Origin: Bacteroidota bacterium | GTDB lineage: Bacteria; Bacteroidota; Bacteroidia; Bacteroidales; Lentimicrobiaceae | Length of the DNA stretch: 64,000 nucleotides | Assembly: GCA_023434665.1 (NCBI GenBank) | Contig: JAEYSM010000058.1 | Span: forward strand, 135,852-199,851 | Direction of reading: 5' to 3' | Shown here: piece by piece, positions 7,212-16,193 of the stretch | Position numbering within the stretch: position 1 is the stretch's first letter | Layout of the letters: every line of letters starts with the position of its first letter | Notes under the pieces: model-generated | Database searches by the model: none | The model's input: the letters and a program-made list of their open reading frames with translations, nothing else | What the model was told of the DNA's origin: nothing | Position numbers and translations under genes: made by a program

Positions 7212-10043
7212 ATGGATAAGTTTTCTTTTTTCTCGAATGCAGAAACCGAATATATAGATAACCTTTATAAGCAGTATTTAGATAATCCCGACTCTGTTGA
7301 TCCTTCATGGCAGCGCTTCTTCGAGGGCTTTGAATTCAGCCGGAAAAATTACACTCCGGAAACTGCAGCTAAGAAAAGTTCAGAGAATGGAGGAGCTTTT
7401 GTTCCTAATGAATTTAAAGTATTAAACCTGATTAATGATTATCGCAAAAGGGGACACCTCTTTACAAAAACGAATCCTGTTAGAGCCCGTCGCTCGTATT
7501 TCCCTACCCTGGATATATTAAATTATGGTCTCTCAGATGAAGACCTTGATGTAACTTTCGAAGCAGGAAATGATATTGGAATCGGTAAAGCTTCGTTAAG
7601 AAAAATCATCGATCATCTGGAAACGACATACTGTCAATCAATAGGAATTGAATTTGCTCATATACGAAATATTGAAATCGAACAATGGCTTAAGGATAAG
7701 ATGGAGTCGCGCAAAAACACTCCAAAATATTCAAAAGCCACGCGTAAGGTAATGCTTCAAAAACTTGGACAGGCTGTATTTATGGAGAAGTTTCTTCATA
7801 AACGATTCCCGGGACAAAAAAGGTTTTCACTTGAGGGTGTGGAGGCTCTAATTCCTGCTCTCCATGCAGTAATCGAAAAAGGGGCTGCTTTGGGTGCTGA
7901 TGAATTTCACATTGGAATGTCGCATAGAGGACGATTGAATGTATTGGCCAATATCCTCGAGAAACCTATGGTTGATATTTTCAATGAATTTTCAAATAAG
8001 GAGTATGATGACGAAACCTTGTTAGGTGATGTTAAATATCACCTCGGTTATACATTAAAGCGCACTACTATCAATGGAAAGGAGGTAATTCTGACTTTAG
8101 CACCTAATCCTTCTCACCTGGAAGCAGTTGGCTCAATAATTCAAGGTATGACCCGTGCTGAAATCGACCTTAATTATAAAGGAGACACCGATAAAATTGT
8201 ACCGATTATCATTCATGGAGATGCATCAATAGCGGGTCAGGGGATTGTTTACGAGCTAATCCAGATGTCGGAGTTAAGGGGGTATAGAATTGGAGGAATA
8301 ATTCATCTGGTTGTAAATAACCAGGTGGGATTCACTACTAATTATCTTGACGCCCGAAGTAGTGTATATTGTACCGACATTGCCAAAGTTGTACAATCTC
8401 CTATATTCCATGTTAATGCTGATGACATTGAAGCTGTAGCATATACAATTGAGCTTGCCATGGAGTATAGAGAGAAGTTTGATAAAGATGTATTTATTGA
8501 CCTTCTTGGTTATCGGAAATATGGGCATAATGAAGGTGATGAACCCCGATTCACTCAACCTGTACTATATAAATACATAGAAGCACATCCCGATCCCTGG
8601 GAAATCTACACTCAAAAACTGATAGAATCGGATGTCATTACAAAGGATGAGGCCGAAAAGATTAAGGATGAAATAAATGCTAAACTTGAAGCGGACCTTA
8701 CCACTTCGCAGGGTATCGAAAAAACTTCCTATAAAACCTTCTTAAGTGACATTTGGAAAGATATAAGGATAGCAAAGCCAGAGGATTTTAATACTTCTCC
8801 CGATACTGGTGTTTCTTATGAAATTCTAAAAGATATTGGTGAAAAAATAACAACATTGCCGAAGGATAAACCTTTTAACCGGAAACTTTTTAAACTGATG
8901 TCTGAACGCAACCAGATGATTCAACCGGGTAAGAATGTTGATTGGGCAATGGGTGAATTGCTTGCTTATGGTTCACTGGTTAGTGAAGGTATCCCTGTCA
9001 GATTATCAGGTCAGGATTCTGAAAGAGGCACTTTTTCACACCGGCATGCGGTTCTTACTATTGAAGATTCTGAGGAACGCTATATTCCATTGAGTACGGT
9101 GAACAACAACAAAGCATCATTTAGTGTATATAACTCACCACTTTCGGAATATGCTGTACTTGGATTTGAATACGGATACTCATTGATTACTCCTTATGCA
9201 TTAACACTTTGGGAAGCCCAGTTTGGTGATTTTGGTAATGGAGCTCAAATTATCATTGATCAGTACCTAAGCAGTGCTGAAGATAAATGGAGGGTGATGA
9301 GCAATCTGGTTCTTTTACTCCCTCACGGTTATGAGGGCCAGGGACCTGAGCATTCGAGTGGAAGAATGGAAAGGTTTTTAGTACTTGCTGCAGACAATAA
9401 TATGCAAATAGTAAATTGTACGACCCCGGCAAACTTCTTCCATGTTCTTCGCCGACAAATACATTCGCCTTTCAGAAAACCTCTTGTTGTATTTACTCCA
9501 AAGAGTTTATTAAGACATCCGGCATGTGTTTCTCCAATAGAAGAGCTTACGGTTGGTGGATTTAAAGAAGTTATTGACGACAACATCGCTGACCCTTCAA
9601 AAATTGAACGAGTAATTTTCACAAGTGGAAAGGTATATTATGAGCTTCTTGAGGAGCGCCAAAAAATACAAGCTGATAATGTGGCAATAGTAAGAATTGA
9701 GCAGATTTTCCCCTATCCTCAGCAACAAATCAGATCGATAGTTGAAAAATATTCAAACGCCGGAAGGTTTGTTTGGGTGCAGGAAGAGCCTGCAAATATG
9801 GGTGCATGGCCATTCATCAAACGACATTATCAGGAAAACGACTTATTGATGGTTGCCAGGCCAGAAAGTGGGAGTCCTGCAACCGGTTCGCCAAGACTAC
9901 ATCACTTGCGTCAGAGAAAGATTCTGGAGAAAGCTTTTGGTGAATGCAATTGCGTTAATTCAGATCGTATCTGCAGAATGCTATGTGCTCCCAATGAATG
10001 GGTAATTGTACCTGAAACGGCAAAGAATGAAGTGGATCGTTAA
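7212..10043 (+). CDS. sucA: 2-oxoglutarate dehydrogenase E1 component
   Basis: Thiamine-diphosphate E1 of the NAD-linked 2-oxoglutarate dehydrogenase complex: decarboxylates 2-oxoglutarate and transfers the succinyl group to the lipoyl arm of E2. 943 residues from the ATG at 7212. The N-terminal segment MDKFSFFSNAETEYIDNLY is the short helix found at the start of many E1o proteins. HIGMSHRGRLNVLAN (E1 dehydrogenase domain) and IHGDASIAGQG are characteristic, as is LPHGYEGQGPEHSS in the transketolase-like domain. The frame is open back to a TTG at 7098, but that extension overlaps the promoter element and the tail of the terminator, so I reject it. sucB follows 32 bases later. The E3 gene (lpd) is not in the window. 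Confidence 0.95.
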   Translation: MDKFSFFSNAETEYIDNLYKQYLDNPDSVDPSWQRFFEGFEFSRKNYTPETAAKKSSENGGAFVPNEFKVLNLINDYRKRGHLFTKTNPVRARRSYFPTLDILNYGLSDEDLDVTFEAGNDIGIGKASLRKIIDHLETTYCQSIGIEFAHIRNIEIEQWLKDKMESRKNTPKYSKATRKVMLQKLGQAVFMEKFLHKRFPGQKRFSLEGVEALIPALHAVIEKGAALGADEFHIGMSHRGRLNVLANILEKPMVDIFNEFSNKEYDDETLLGDVKYHLGYTLKRTTINGKEVILTLAPNPSHLEAVGSIIQGMTRAEIDLNYKGDTDKIVPIIIHGDASIAGQGIVYELIQMSELRGYRIGGIIHLVVNNQVGFTTNYLDARSSVYCTDIAKVVQSPIFHVNADDIEAVAYTIELAMEYREKFDKDVFIDLLGYRKYGHNEGDEPRFTQPVLYKYIEAHPDPWEIYTQKLIESDVITKDEAEKIKDEINAKLEADLTTSQGIEKTSYKTFLSDIWKDIRIAKPEDFNTSPDTGVSYEILKDIGEKITTLPKDKPFNRKLFKLMSERNQMIQPGKNVDWAMGELLAYGSLVSEGIPVRLSGQDSERGTFSHRHAVLTIEDSEERYIPLSTVNNNKASFSVYNSPLSEYAVLGFEYGYSLITPYALTLWEAQFGDFGNGAQIIIDQYLSSAEDKWRVMSNLVLLLPHGYEGQGPEHSSGRMERFLVLAADNNMQIVNCTTPANFFHVLRRQIHSPFRKPLVVFTPKSLLRHPACVSPIEELTVGGFKEVIDDNIADPSKIERVIFTSGKVYYELLEERQKIQADNVAIVRIEQIFPYPQQQIRSIVEKYSNAGRFVWVQEEPANMGAWPFIKRHYQENDLLMVARPESGSPATGSPRLHHLRQRKILEKAFGECNCVNSDRICRMLCAPNEWVIVPETAKNEVDR

Positions 10044-10075
10044 GGAAATTTTAAGTATTAAAATTAGCAACACAA

Positions 10076-11434
10076 ATGATTATTGAAGTTAAAGTACCCA
10101 GTCCGGGTGAATCAATCACCGAAGTACAGCTTGCATCATGGCTGGTAACAGATGGGGAGATTGTTGAAAAAGATGCAGAAATAGCAGAGATTGATTCAGA
10201 CAAGGCAACACTTACTATCAACGCACCTGACCGGGGAAGAATAAGCATTGAAATTCAAGAAGGTGAAACTATTGATGTAGGAACAGTCATTGCAAGGGTA
10301 GATACTTCGATTACAAATGAAGCCGGAACAGATGCAGGCGGAACAAGGAGACCATCAACTTCACAACCTCCTGCTCAAGAATCCACCATTCAAGAAAAGA
10401 GTGAAGAACCCGGAAAAGTAGTAGCAGAGGCTTTTGAAAATAAAGAAAAGGGAGGCAAAGCCCATATCTCACCCCTGGCTAAAAAAGTTATGGAAGCCGA
10501 AAACTTGTCGGATGAAGAAGTTATTCAGCACGTTGGGCGGAAAAGGGTTACCAAGTCTGATGTAGAAACTTTAATTTCAACTAAGGACAAATCGGCCTCT
10601 TCATCAATTGGTAAAACTGAAGATGTTACCAGAAATGGCATCCCCAGAAAGGAAGAACCGGTACAAAATCAAACCATTCCCTCAGCTAATAAACCAGAAA
10701 AGTCGAGGAATACTAAAAGAAAGAAACTTACCACTTTGAGAATAAAACTTTCTCAAAGGTTAGTGTCTGTTAAGAATGAGACTGCCATGCTTACCACATT
10801 TAATGAGGTAAACATGAGCGCTATAATGGAGCTAAGAAAAAAGTACAATGATCTTTTTAAGGAGAAGTACGGAGTATCAATTGGTTTTATGTCCTTATTT
10901 ACAAAAGCCGCCACTATTGCACTTCAGCAGTTCCCTCAAATAAACTCAATATTAGACGGAGAAGAATTGGTTTATCATGATTATGTTGACGTAGGAATTG
11001 CAGTAAGCTCTCCGAAAGGACTGGTTGTCCCTGTCCTAAGAAATACTGAAAATATGTCTATAGCTGAAATTGAGTTAAAGATTAAAGAGCTTGCCGGTAA
11101 GGCAAAAAGTAATAAGGTATCTCTTGAAGAAATGACCGGAGGAACATTCACTATTTCAAATGGGGGTGTCTTTGGTTCACTTTTATCCACACCAATATTA
11201 AATCCACCGCAAAGTGCTATACTTGGAATGCATAATATTGTTGAGCGACCGATTGCGCAAAATGGTCAGGTAGTAATCGCTCCTATGATGTACCTTGCTC
11301 TGTCATACGACCATAGGGTGGTTGACGGTAGAGAATCGGTTAGTTTTCTTGTAAAGATCAAAGAGATGTTAGAGAATCCTCAGGTGATGTTTTACCAAGG
11401 AATTGATCCTGTGAAAGGCTTACTGGGCTTGTAA
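10076..11434 (+). CDS. sucB: Dihydrolipoyllysine-residue succinyltransferase (E2 of 2-oxoglutarate dehydrogenase)
   Basis: E2 core of the complex. 452 residues: lipoyl domain 1-77 with the lipoylation site in DSDKA (K43); charged, Pro/Ser/Glu-rich linker; peripheral subunit-binding domain at about 130-167 (ISPLAKKVMEAENL, GRKRVTKSDV); second linker; then the acyltransferase domain with the active-site segment SYDHRVVDGRES (H413, D417). One lipoyl domain and the end PVKGLLGL fit the succinyl rather than the pyruvate enzyme, and the preceding gene is an E1o. The two linkers are longer than in the E. coli enzyme (405 residues). Co-transcribed with sucA. Confidence 0.94.
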   Translation: MIIEVKVPSPGESITEVQLASWLVTDGEIVEKDAEIAEIDSDKATLTINAPDRGRISIEIQEGETIDVGTVIARVDTSITNEAGTDAGGTRRPSTSQPPAQESTIQEKSEEPGKVVAEAFENKEKGGKAHISPLAKKVMEAENLSDEEVIQHVGRKRVTKSDVETLISTKDKSASSSIGKTEDVTRNGIPRKEEPVQNQTIPSANKPEKSRNTKRKKLTTLRIKLSQRLVSVKNETAMLTTFNEVNMSAIMELRKKYNDLFKEKYGVSIGFMSLFTKAATIALQQFPQINSILDGEELVYHDYVDVGIAVSSPKGLVVPVLRNTENMSIAEIELKIKELAGKAKSNKVSLEEMTGGTFTISNGGVFGSLLSTPILNPPQSAILGMHNIVERPIAQNGQVVIAPMMYLALSYDHRVVDGRESVSFLVKIKEMLENPQVMFYQGIDPVKGLLGL

Positions 11435-11493
11435 AAAGAAGCATTCGCACTCAACTTGGCTGCAAAAAGTGGACAATTAACTCACTGTTATTG

Positions 11494-11501
11494 TAATTTT
11501 G
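11494..11501 (+). promoter_or_regulatory. -7 promoter element for nadB
   Basis: TAATTTTG matches TAnnTTTG and lies 22 bases before the ATG at 11524. No clear -33 element. Confidence 0.45.
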
Positions 11502-11523
11502 CATTACTGAAAATTGCTATTAA

Positions 11524-13131
11524 ATGCGAAAAAAAGTTGATTTTCTTGTGATCGGTACCGGGATTGCAGGACTTAGTTTTGCACTGAAAGTTGCAAAACA
11601 AGGTAAAGTTTGCATTGTAACTAAAAATAATGCTGAAGAAAGTGCTACTCATTATGCCCAGGGTGGAATAGCGGCTGTAATGTACACCCCTGATACTTAT
11701 GAAAAGCATATCAGAGATACGATCATTGCCGGTGATGATTTGAGTGATCCGGAAATAGTGAGAATTACAATAACTGAATCAACTGACAGGGTTAAAGAGC
11801 TTATAGACTGGGGAGTGTCATTTGATAAAAACATGAGTGGTCAGTATGACCTTGCAAAAGAGGGTGGACATTCAGAGTTCAGGGTTTTGCATCATAAAGA
11901 CCAGACAGGTGCTGAAATTGAAGGCACGTTACTTAAACAGGTTAAAGCTAATCCTAACATAGAGATTCTTGAAAACCATTTTGCAGTTGATATTATTACG
12001 CAACACCATCTGGGGACGGAGGCAGATGGATTGGAGACACCGGTAGAATGTTATGGTGCCTACGTACTAAACAAAGCAAATCATCAAATTATAACCATAC
12101 TTGCAAAGATCACAATGGTCTCAACCGGGGGGTCGGGAAATGTATATGCAACCACTACCAACCCACCCATCTCTACAGGTGATGGAATAGCAATGATTAA
12201 AAGAGCCAATGGAGTTATAGATAAGATGGAATTTATCCAGTTTCATCCCACATCATTATATAATCCCAATGAAAAACCAAACTTTTTAATTACTGAAGCT
12301 CTTAGAGGATCGGGGGCCGTGTTAAAAACGCGGCAAGGTAAAGAATTTATGCAAAAGTATGATTCAAGACTTTCATTAGCTCCGAGAGATATTGTAGCAA
12401 GGGCCATTGATAATGAACTGAAACTGAGTGGGGATGAATTTGTTTGTCTTGATGCCCGTCATTTACCGATGGATGTTATTCTGAATCATTTTCCGACAAT
12501 ATATGCCAAATGCCTCAGCATTGGGGTGGATATGACAAAAATGATGATTCCGGTTGTACCGGCTGCCCATTATACTTGTGGAGGAATTAAAGTGGATGCT
12601 TTTGCCCAAACCTCCATCATAAATTGCTATGCTTCGGGCGAATGTTCTTCAACCGGTTTACATGGAGCTAATCGATTAGCATCAAATTCATTATTAGAAT
12701 CGCTTGTTTTCTCTCACAGGGCTGCACTTAAAGCTATTGAAGATTTTAAGCATATAAAAATCAAGGAGGGAGTCCCTGAATGGGATGATAAAGGCACTGT
12801 TTTTAACGAAGAGATGATCCTCATTACACAGTCGATAAAAGAATTGCAGGCCATTATGACAAATTATGTTGGCATTGTAAGATCTAATCTTCGGTTGAAG
12901 AGGGCTTACGACAGATTACAGATCCTGGAAAAGGAGACTGAGATGTTATACGAGAAATCAGTAGTTACAGAGAAAATTTGTGAACTACGAAACATGATTT
13001 CTGTTGCATCATTAATAATATTAATGGCAAGCAACAGAAAGGAGAGCAGAGGGTTACACCATTCAATTGATTATCCTAAAACCTATGGTGGTTCAAAAGA
13101 TAAATTTTCGGTGCAAAACAATACAAACTAA
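11524..13131 (+). CDS. nadB: L-aspartate oxidase NadB
   Basis: Flavoenzyme oxidising L-aspartate to iminoaspartate, the first step of de novo NAD synthesis. 535 residues, the family norm. The FAD-binding dinucleotide fold opens with GTGIAGLSFALKVA (about 11-24). Further family signatures are HYAQGGIAAVM, the flavin/substrate segment IQFHPTSLYNP, and HGANRLASNSLLE near residue 379. The C-terminal helical domain (ELRNMISVASLIILMA) is present. nadA and nadC are not nearby. The next gene begins five bases after the stop, so the two are probably co-transcribed. Confidence 0.95.
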   Translation: MRKKVDFLVIGTGIAGLSFALKVAKQGKVCIVTKNNAEESATHYAQGGIAAVMYTPDTYEKHIRDTIIAGDDLSDPEIVRITITESTDRVKELIDWGVSFDKNMSGQYDLAKEGGHSEFRVLHHKDQTGAEIEGTLLKQVKANPNIEILENHFAVDIITQHHLGTEADGLETPVECYGAYVLNKANHQIITILAKITMVSTGGSGNVYATTTNPPISTGDGIAMIKRANGVIDKMEFIQFHPTSLYNPNEKPNFLITEALRGSGAVLKTRQGKEFMQKYDSRLSLAPRDIVARAIDNELKLSGDEFVCLDARHLPMDVILNHFPTIYAKCLSIGVDMTKMMIPVVPAAHYTCGGIKVDAFAQTSIINCYASGECSSTGLHGANRLASNSLLESLVFSHRAALKAIEDFKHIKIKEGVPEWDDKGTVFNEEMILITQSIKELQAIMTNYVGIVRSNLRLKRAYDRLQILEKETEMLYEKSVVTEKICELRNMISVASLIILMASNRKESRGLHHSIDYPKTYGGSKDKFSVQNNTN

Positions 13132-13136
13132 ATATT

Positions 13137-13688
13137 ATGGCTTTAATAAGATCAGTAAAAGATAAACACCCGGTAATAGGCAATAATTGCTTTTTCGCAG
13201 AGAATGCAACCGTGGTTGGCGAGGTGGAAATGGGCGATAACTGCAGTGTTTGGTTCAATGCAGTTGTGAGAGGCGACGTTCATTATATCAAGATTGGCAA
13301 TAATGTAAACATTCAGGATGGCGCTATAATTCATTGTACTTATCAGAAATCGCCAGTAAATATCGGGAACAATGTATCTATCGCACATAATGCCATCGTT
13401 CATGGGTGTACAATACACGATAATGTGCTTATCGGGATGGGTGCTATTGTGATGGATGATGTTGTGGTAGAAAGTAATAGCATAGTTGCAGCAGGGGCAG
13501 TAGTATCACAAGGCACAATCATTGAATCGGGCAGTGTTTATGCGGGCATTCCAGCAAAAAAAATCAAAACTATCGATACATCACTCCTCGAAGGACAGAT
13601 TAACAGGATATCGAAAAGTTATACTACTTATGCCAGTTGGCATGATGAAAATATAAAGCCTATTGCTGAAAACATCGAAAAACTATAG
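13137..13688 (+). CDS. Gamma-carbonic anhydrase-like hexapeptide-repeat protein
   Basis: 183-residue left-handed beta-helix protein of the YrdA/PaaY/CamH group. Hexapeptide repeats run from about 20 to 140 (for example VVGEVEMGDNCSVWFNAVVR). Likely metal-ligand histidines lie in DGAIIHC and in SIAHNAIVHG, the positions expected for gamma-class carbonic anhydrases. Whether it hydrates CO2 or is a related enzyme cannot be told from sequence. Five bases separate it from nadB, suggesting one transcript, but the functional link is unclear. Confidence 0.85.
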   Translation: MALIRSVKDKHPVIGNNCFFAENATVVGEVEMGDNCSVWFNAVVRGDVHYIKIGNNVNIQDGAIIHCTYQKSPVNIGNNVSIAHNAIVHGCTIHDNVLIGMGAIVMDDVVVESNSIVAAGAVVSQGTIIESGSVYAGIPAKKIKTIDTSLLEGQINRISKSYTTYASWHDENIKPIAENIEKL

Positions 13689-13732
13689 TTGACAAATAAA
13701 AGCTGAAATTCGAGAATAACTTTAGCTGACAA

Positions 13733-13765
13733 CTTGGCTTATTTAAGGATATGGCAGTATTTTTG
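13733..13765 (+). promoter_or_regulatory. Promoter for the membrane zinc peptidase gene
   Basis: CTTG (13733-13736), 21 bases, then TATTTTTG (13758-13765, exact TAnnTTTG). This is a near-consensus -33 and a full -7, with a predicted leader of about 30 bases. Confidence 0.55.
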
Positions 13766-13800
13766 ATGGTTAATTAGCTAATAAACAATCATTATTAAAC

Positions 13801-14475
13801 ATGGGATACCTTTTAATTTTTGCACTCTTTATGCTTGCAAGTTGGGCAATTGGTGCACGCCTGAAGTCTAAATTTCGTGAATACAGTCAAATACCGGTCA
13901 ACTATGGACTGAGTGGAAAGGAAGTAGCTGAAAAAATGCTCTATGAAAATGGAGTAACAGATGTACAGGTACTCTCAGTAGATGGTGAATTAACTGACCA
14001 TTACAATCCTCAGAAAAAAACCGTTAATTTAAGTCCTGATGTTTATCATGGACGAAGTATTGCATCTGCTGCGATTGCAGCACATGAGTGCGGACATGCC
14101 ATTCAGCATGCTCATGCTTATGCATGGCTGCAAATGAGATCGGCACTCGTACCGGTTGTAAGTTTCTCATCAAAGTGGGTACAATGGATACTTCTGGCAG
14201 GGATTCTCTTAATTAACATATTTCCACAATTACTGCTGGCAGGTATAGTAATGTTTGCTTTCACAACGCTGTTTAGTTTTATCACCCTTCCTGTTGAAAT
14301 AGACGCTAGCAGAAGAGCTACAGCCTGGCTTGATGGCAGTGGAGTTGCCAGTACAGCCGCATTGCCAAAAGCAAAAGAAGCATTACGATTAGCTGCATAT
14401 ACATACGTGATAGCTGCATTGGCATCTTTAGCTACGCTCATGTACTATATTATGATCTTTTTAAGAAGAAATTGA
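13801..14475 (+). CDS. Membrane zinc metallopeptidase, YugP family
   Basis: 224-residue integral membrane protein with the zinc motif HECGH (H95, E96, H99) in an AIAAHECGHAIQHA context, which identifies the neutral zinc metallopeptidase family represented by Bacillus YugP. One membrane segment at the N-terminus (about 2-18), two to three more around 122-165, and a last one at about 196-219. EIDASRRA (about 166-173) supplies the likely third ligand region. Substrates of this family are not known to me. It has its own promoter and is followed by a terminator. Confidence 0.85.
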   Translation: MGYLLIFALFMLASWAIGARLKSKFREYSQIPVNYGLSGKEVAEKMLYENGVTDVQVLSVDGELTDHYNPQKKTVNLSPDVYHGRSIASAAIAAHECGHAIQHAHAYAWLQMRSALVPVVSFSSKWVQWILLAGILLINIFPQLLLAGIVMFAFTTLFSFITLPVEIDASRRATAWLDGSGVASTAALPKAKEALRLAAYTYVIAALASLATLMYYIMIFLRRN

Positions 14476-14520
14476 AAAAATGGCAATAGTATAATCTATG
14501 AAGTAATCTGGATGTAAAAA

Positions 14521-14552
14521 CGAGCACAGCCTAACGACTGTGTTCGTTTTTT
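14521..14552 (+). terminator. Rho-independent terminator after the zinc peptidase gene
   Basis: Nine-pair stem CGAGCACAG (14521-14529) / CTGTGTTCG (14538-14546) with one G-T pair and an eight-base loop, then six T. Confidence 0.8.
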
Positions 14553-14553
14553 G

Positions 14554-14561
14554 TATATTTG
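14554..14561 (+). promoter_or_regulatory. -7 promoter element for the yqaA-like gene
   Basis: TATATTTG, exact match to TAnnTTTG, directly after the T-run of the preceding terminator. Predicted leader about 37 bases. Confidence 0.5.
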
Positions 14562-14604
14562 TGCCCTTAATATTATCCTCAATCTCTTAATTATATCCTC
14601 CTAA

Positions 14605-15219
14605 ATGAATTGGTTACGCCGCTTGTATGACTGGGTGCTGAAATGGGCCGACAGTGCTTATGGAAGTCTTGCTTTATTTATTCTAGCTTTTATTGAATCT
14701 ATATTCTTTCCTGTTCCACCAGATGTATTGCTGATCGCTCTTGCATTGGGTAAGCCACTCAAGGCATACCGGTTTGCCCTGATATGTTCAGTCGGTTCTG
14801 TTTTAGGTGCCATCATAGGATATTCTCTTGGGTTCTATGCATGGATTGCTCCTGATGGAAGCTTTACAGGATTTGCTGACTTCTTCTTCCGGAATATTCC
14901 TGGCTTCACTAAAGAGATATACTTCCAGATAAAGGACATATTCGATAAATGGGACTTTTGGGTAATATTTACAGCAGGCTTTACTCCAATTCCTTATAAA
15001 GTGTTTACTATTACATCAGGAGTTTTCCAAATGAACATTTTTATGTTCTTATTCGCTTCTTTTGTAAGCAGATCTGCCCGTTTCTTTATTATCTCATGGA
15101 TGATATGGAAATATGGGCCGGGTATAAAGAGTTTCATAGATAAGTATTTTAATGCGCTAGCTTTAGGTTTCACCATTTTATTAATTCTTGGTTTTGTAGT
15201 AATTAAATATCTGATTTGA
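14605..15219 (+). CDS. YqaA-like (VTT/DedA-type) membrane protein
   Basis: 204-residue membrane protein of the VTT/SNARE-associated domain group, YqaA branch. Hydrophobic segments are visible at about 19-37, 52-75, 107-125, 134-160 and 180-203. The signature region ESIFFPVPPDVLLIALA (about 30-46) with its Pro-rich re-entrant motif and the later TAGFTPIPYKVFTITSG correspond to the two inverted halves of DedA proteins. Relatives act in lipid scrambling or proton-dependent envelope homeostasis; the exact role here is unknown. Its stop overlaps the next gene's ATG by one base (TGATG), so the two are translationally coupled. Confidence 0.82.
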   Translation: MNWLRRLYDWVLKWADSAYGSLALFILAFIESIFFPVPPDVLLIALALGKPLKAYRFALICSVGSVLGAIIGYSLGFYAWIAPDGSFTGFADFFFRNIPGFTKEIYFQIKDIFDKWDFWVIFTAGFTPIPYKVFTITSGVFQMNIFMFLFASFVSRSARFFIISWMIWKYGPGIKSFIDKYFNALALGFTILLILGFVVIKYLI

Positions 15220-16193
15220 TGGAAGTTTCAGGGTATATTTGGGCAGGTTTTTTAGGCCTGGTAGTATTAATGCTCGTTCTTGACCTTGGTGTTTTTCACA
15301 GGAAAGCGCATGTAGTTCAACTTAAGGAAGCACTCATCTGGAGTGCTGTATGGATAGCATTAGCCCTGATTTTCAATTATGTTATTTATTATTATGCAGG
15401 GAAAGAGAAAGCCCTGGAATTTTTGGCTGGATATTTAATAGAAAAGTCATTGAGCGTTGATAATTTGTTCGTATTTATCATGCTGTTCAGTTACTTTAAT
15501 GTGGATCCAAAATACCAGCATAGAGTTCTTTTCTGGGGTATTATAGGCGCTCTCATAATGAGAGCAATCTTCATTTTTGCAGGTGTGGCACTGCTTGAAA
15601 GGTTTCACTGGTTAATTTATGTCTTTGGAGCGTTCTTAATTTATTCGGGAGCGGTTATGCTTAAACCGCGTAAAACGGATATCGATCCCAATAAAAATCC
15701 ACTAGTAAAACTCTTTACAAGATTTTTCCCTGTCACTCCCAGTATGCATGGAAGTAAGTTTTTTATCAGAATAAATAAAAGGTTGTTCGCTACTCCCTTA
15801 TTTATTGTTTTGATAATAGTGGAATTTACCGACCTTATTTTTGCTGTTGATTCAATACCAGCCATTCTGGCAGTTACCAAGGATACTTTTATTGTTTTTA
15901 CTTCAAATGTTTTTGCAATACTTGGACTAAGGGCACTTTATTTTGCATTGGCAGGTATAACACAATATTTCTATTACCTCAAGTATGGCTTATCGGCGAT
16001 ACTGGTATTCGTGGGAATTAAAATGTTGCTCTCGGCCACTCCCTATAAGATCGAAATAACGACTTCATTAATGGTAATCTTTGCCGTATTAGCCATTAGT
16101 GTGTTAGCATCAGTTGTATTTCCTAAAAAAGTAATACCTGATGAAGATCTGAAAATTCTGGAAAAGGATGATAACAATCCGACTGTAAAATAA
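15219..16193 (+). CDS. TerC family integral membrane protein
   Basis: 324 residues, seven to nine membrane helices. It has the conserved acidic intramembrane motifs of the TerC/Alx family: LVLDLGVFHRKAH (about 18-30), EKSLSVDNLFVF (about 81-92) and EFTDLIFAVDSIPAILAV (about 202-219). Alx-type proteins export manganese and respond to alkaline pH; TerC is tied to tellurium resistance and metalation of exported proteins. Which applies here is not shown. The start is the ATG at 15219 overlapping the upstream stop, not the TTG three bases earlier. The stop abuts the stop of the convergent DUF421 gene with no spacer. Confidence 0.88.
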   Translation: MEVSGYIWAGFLGLVVLMLVLDLGVFHRKAHVVQLKEALIWSAVWIALALIFNYVIYYYAGKEKALEFLAGYLIEKSLSVDNLFVFIMLFSYFNVDPKYQHRVLFWGIIGALIMRAIFIFAGVALLERFHWLIYVFGAFLIYSGAVMLKPRKTDIDPNKNPLVKLFTRFFPVTPSMHGSKFFIRINKRLFATPLFIVLIIVEFTDLIFAVDSIPAILAVTKDTFIVFTSNVFAILGLRALYFALAGITQYFYYLKYGLSAILVFVGIKMLLSATPYKIEITTSLMVIFAVLAISVLASVVFPKKVIPDEDLKILEKDDNNPTVK

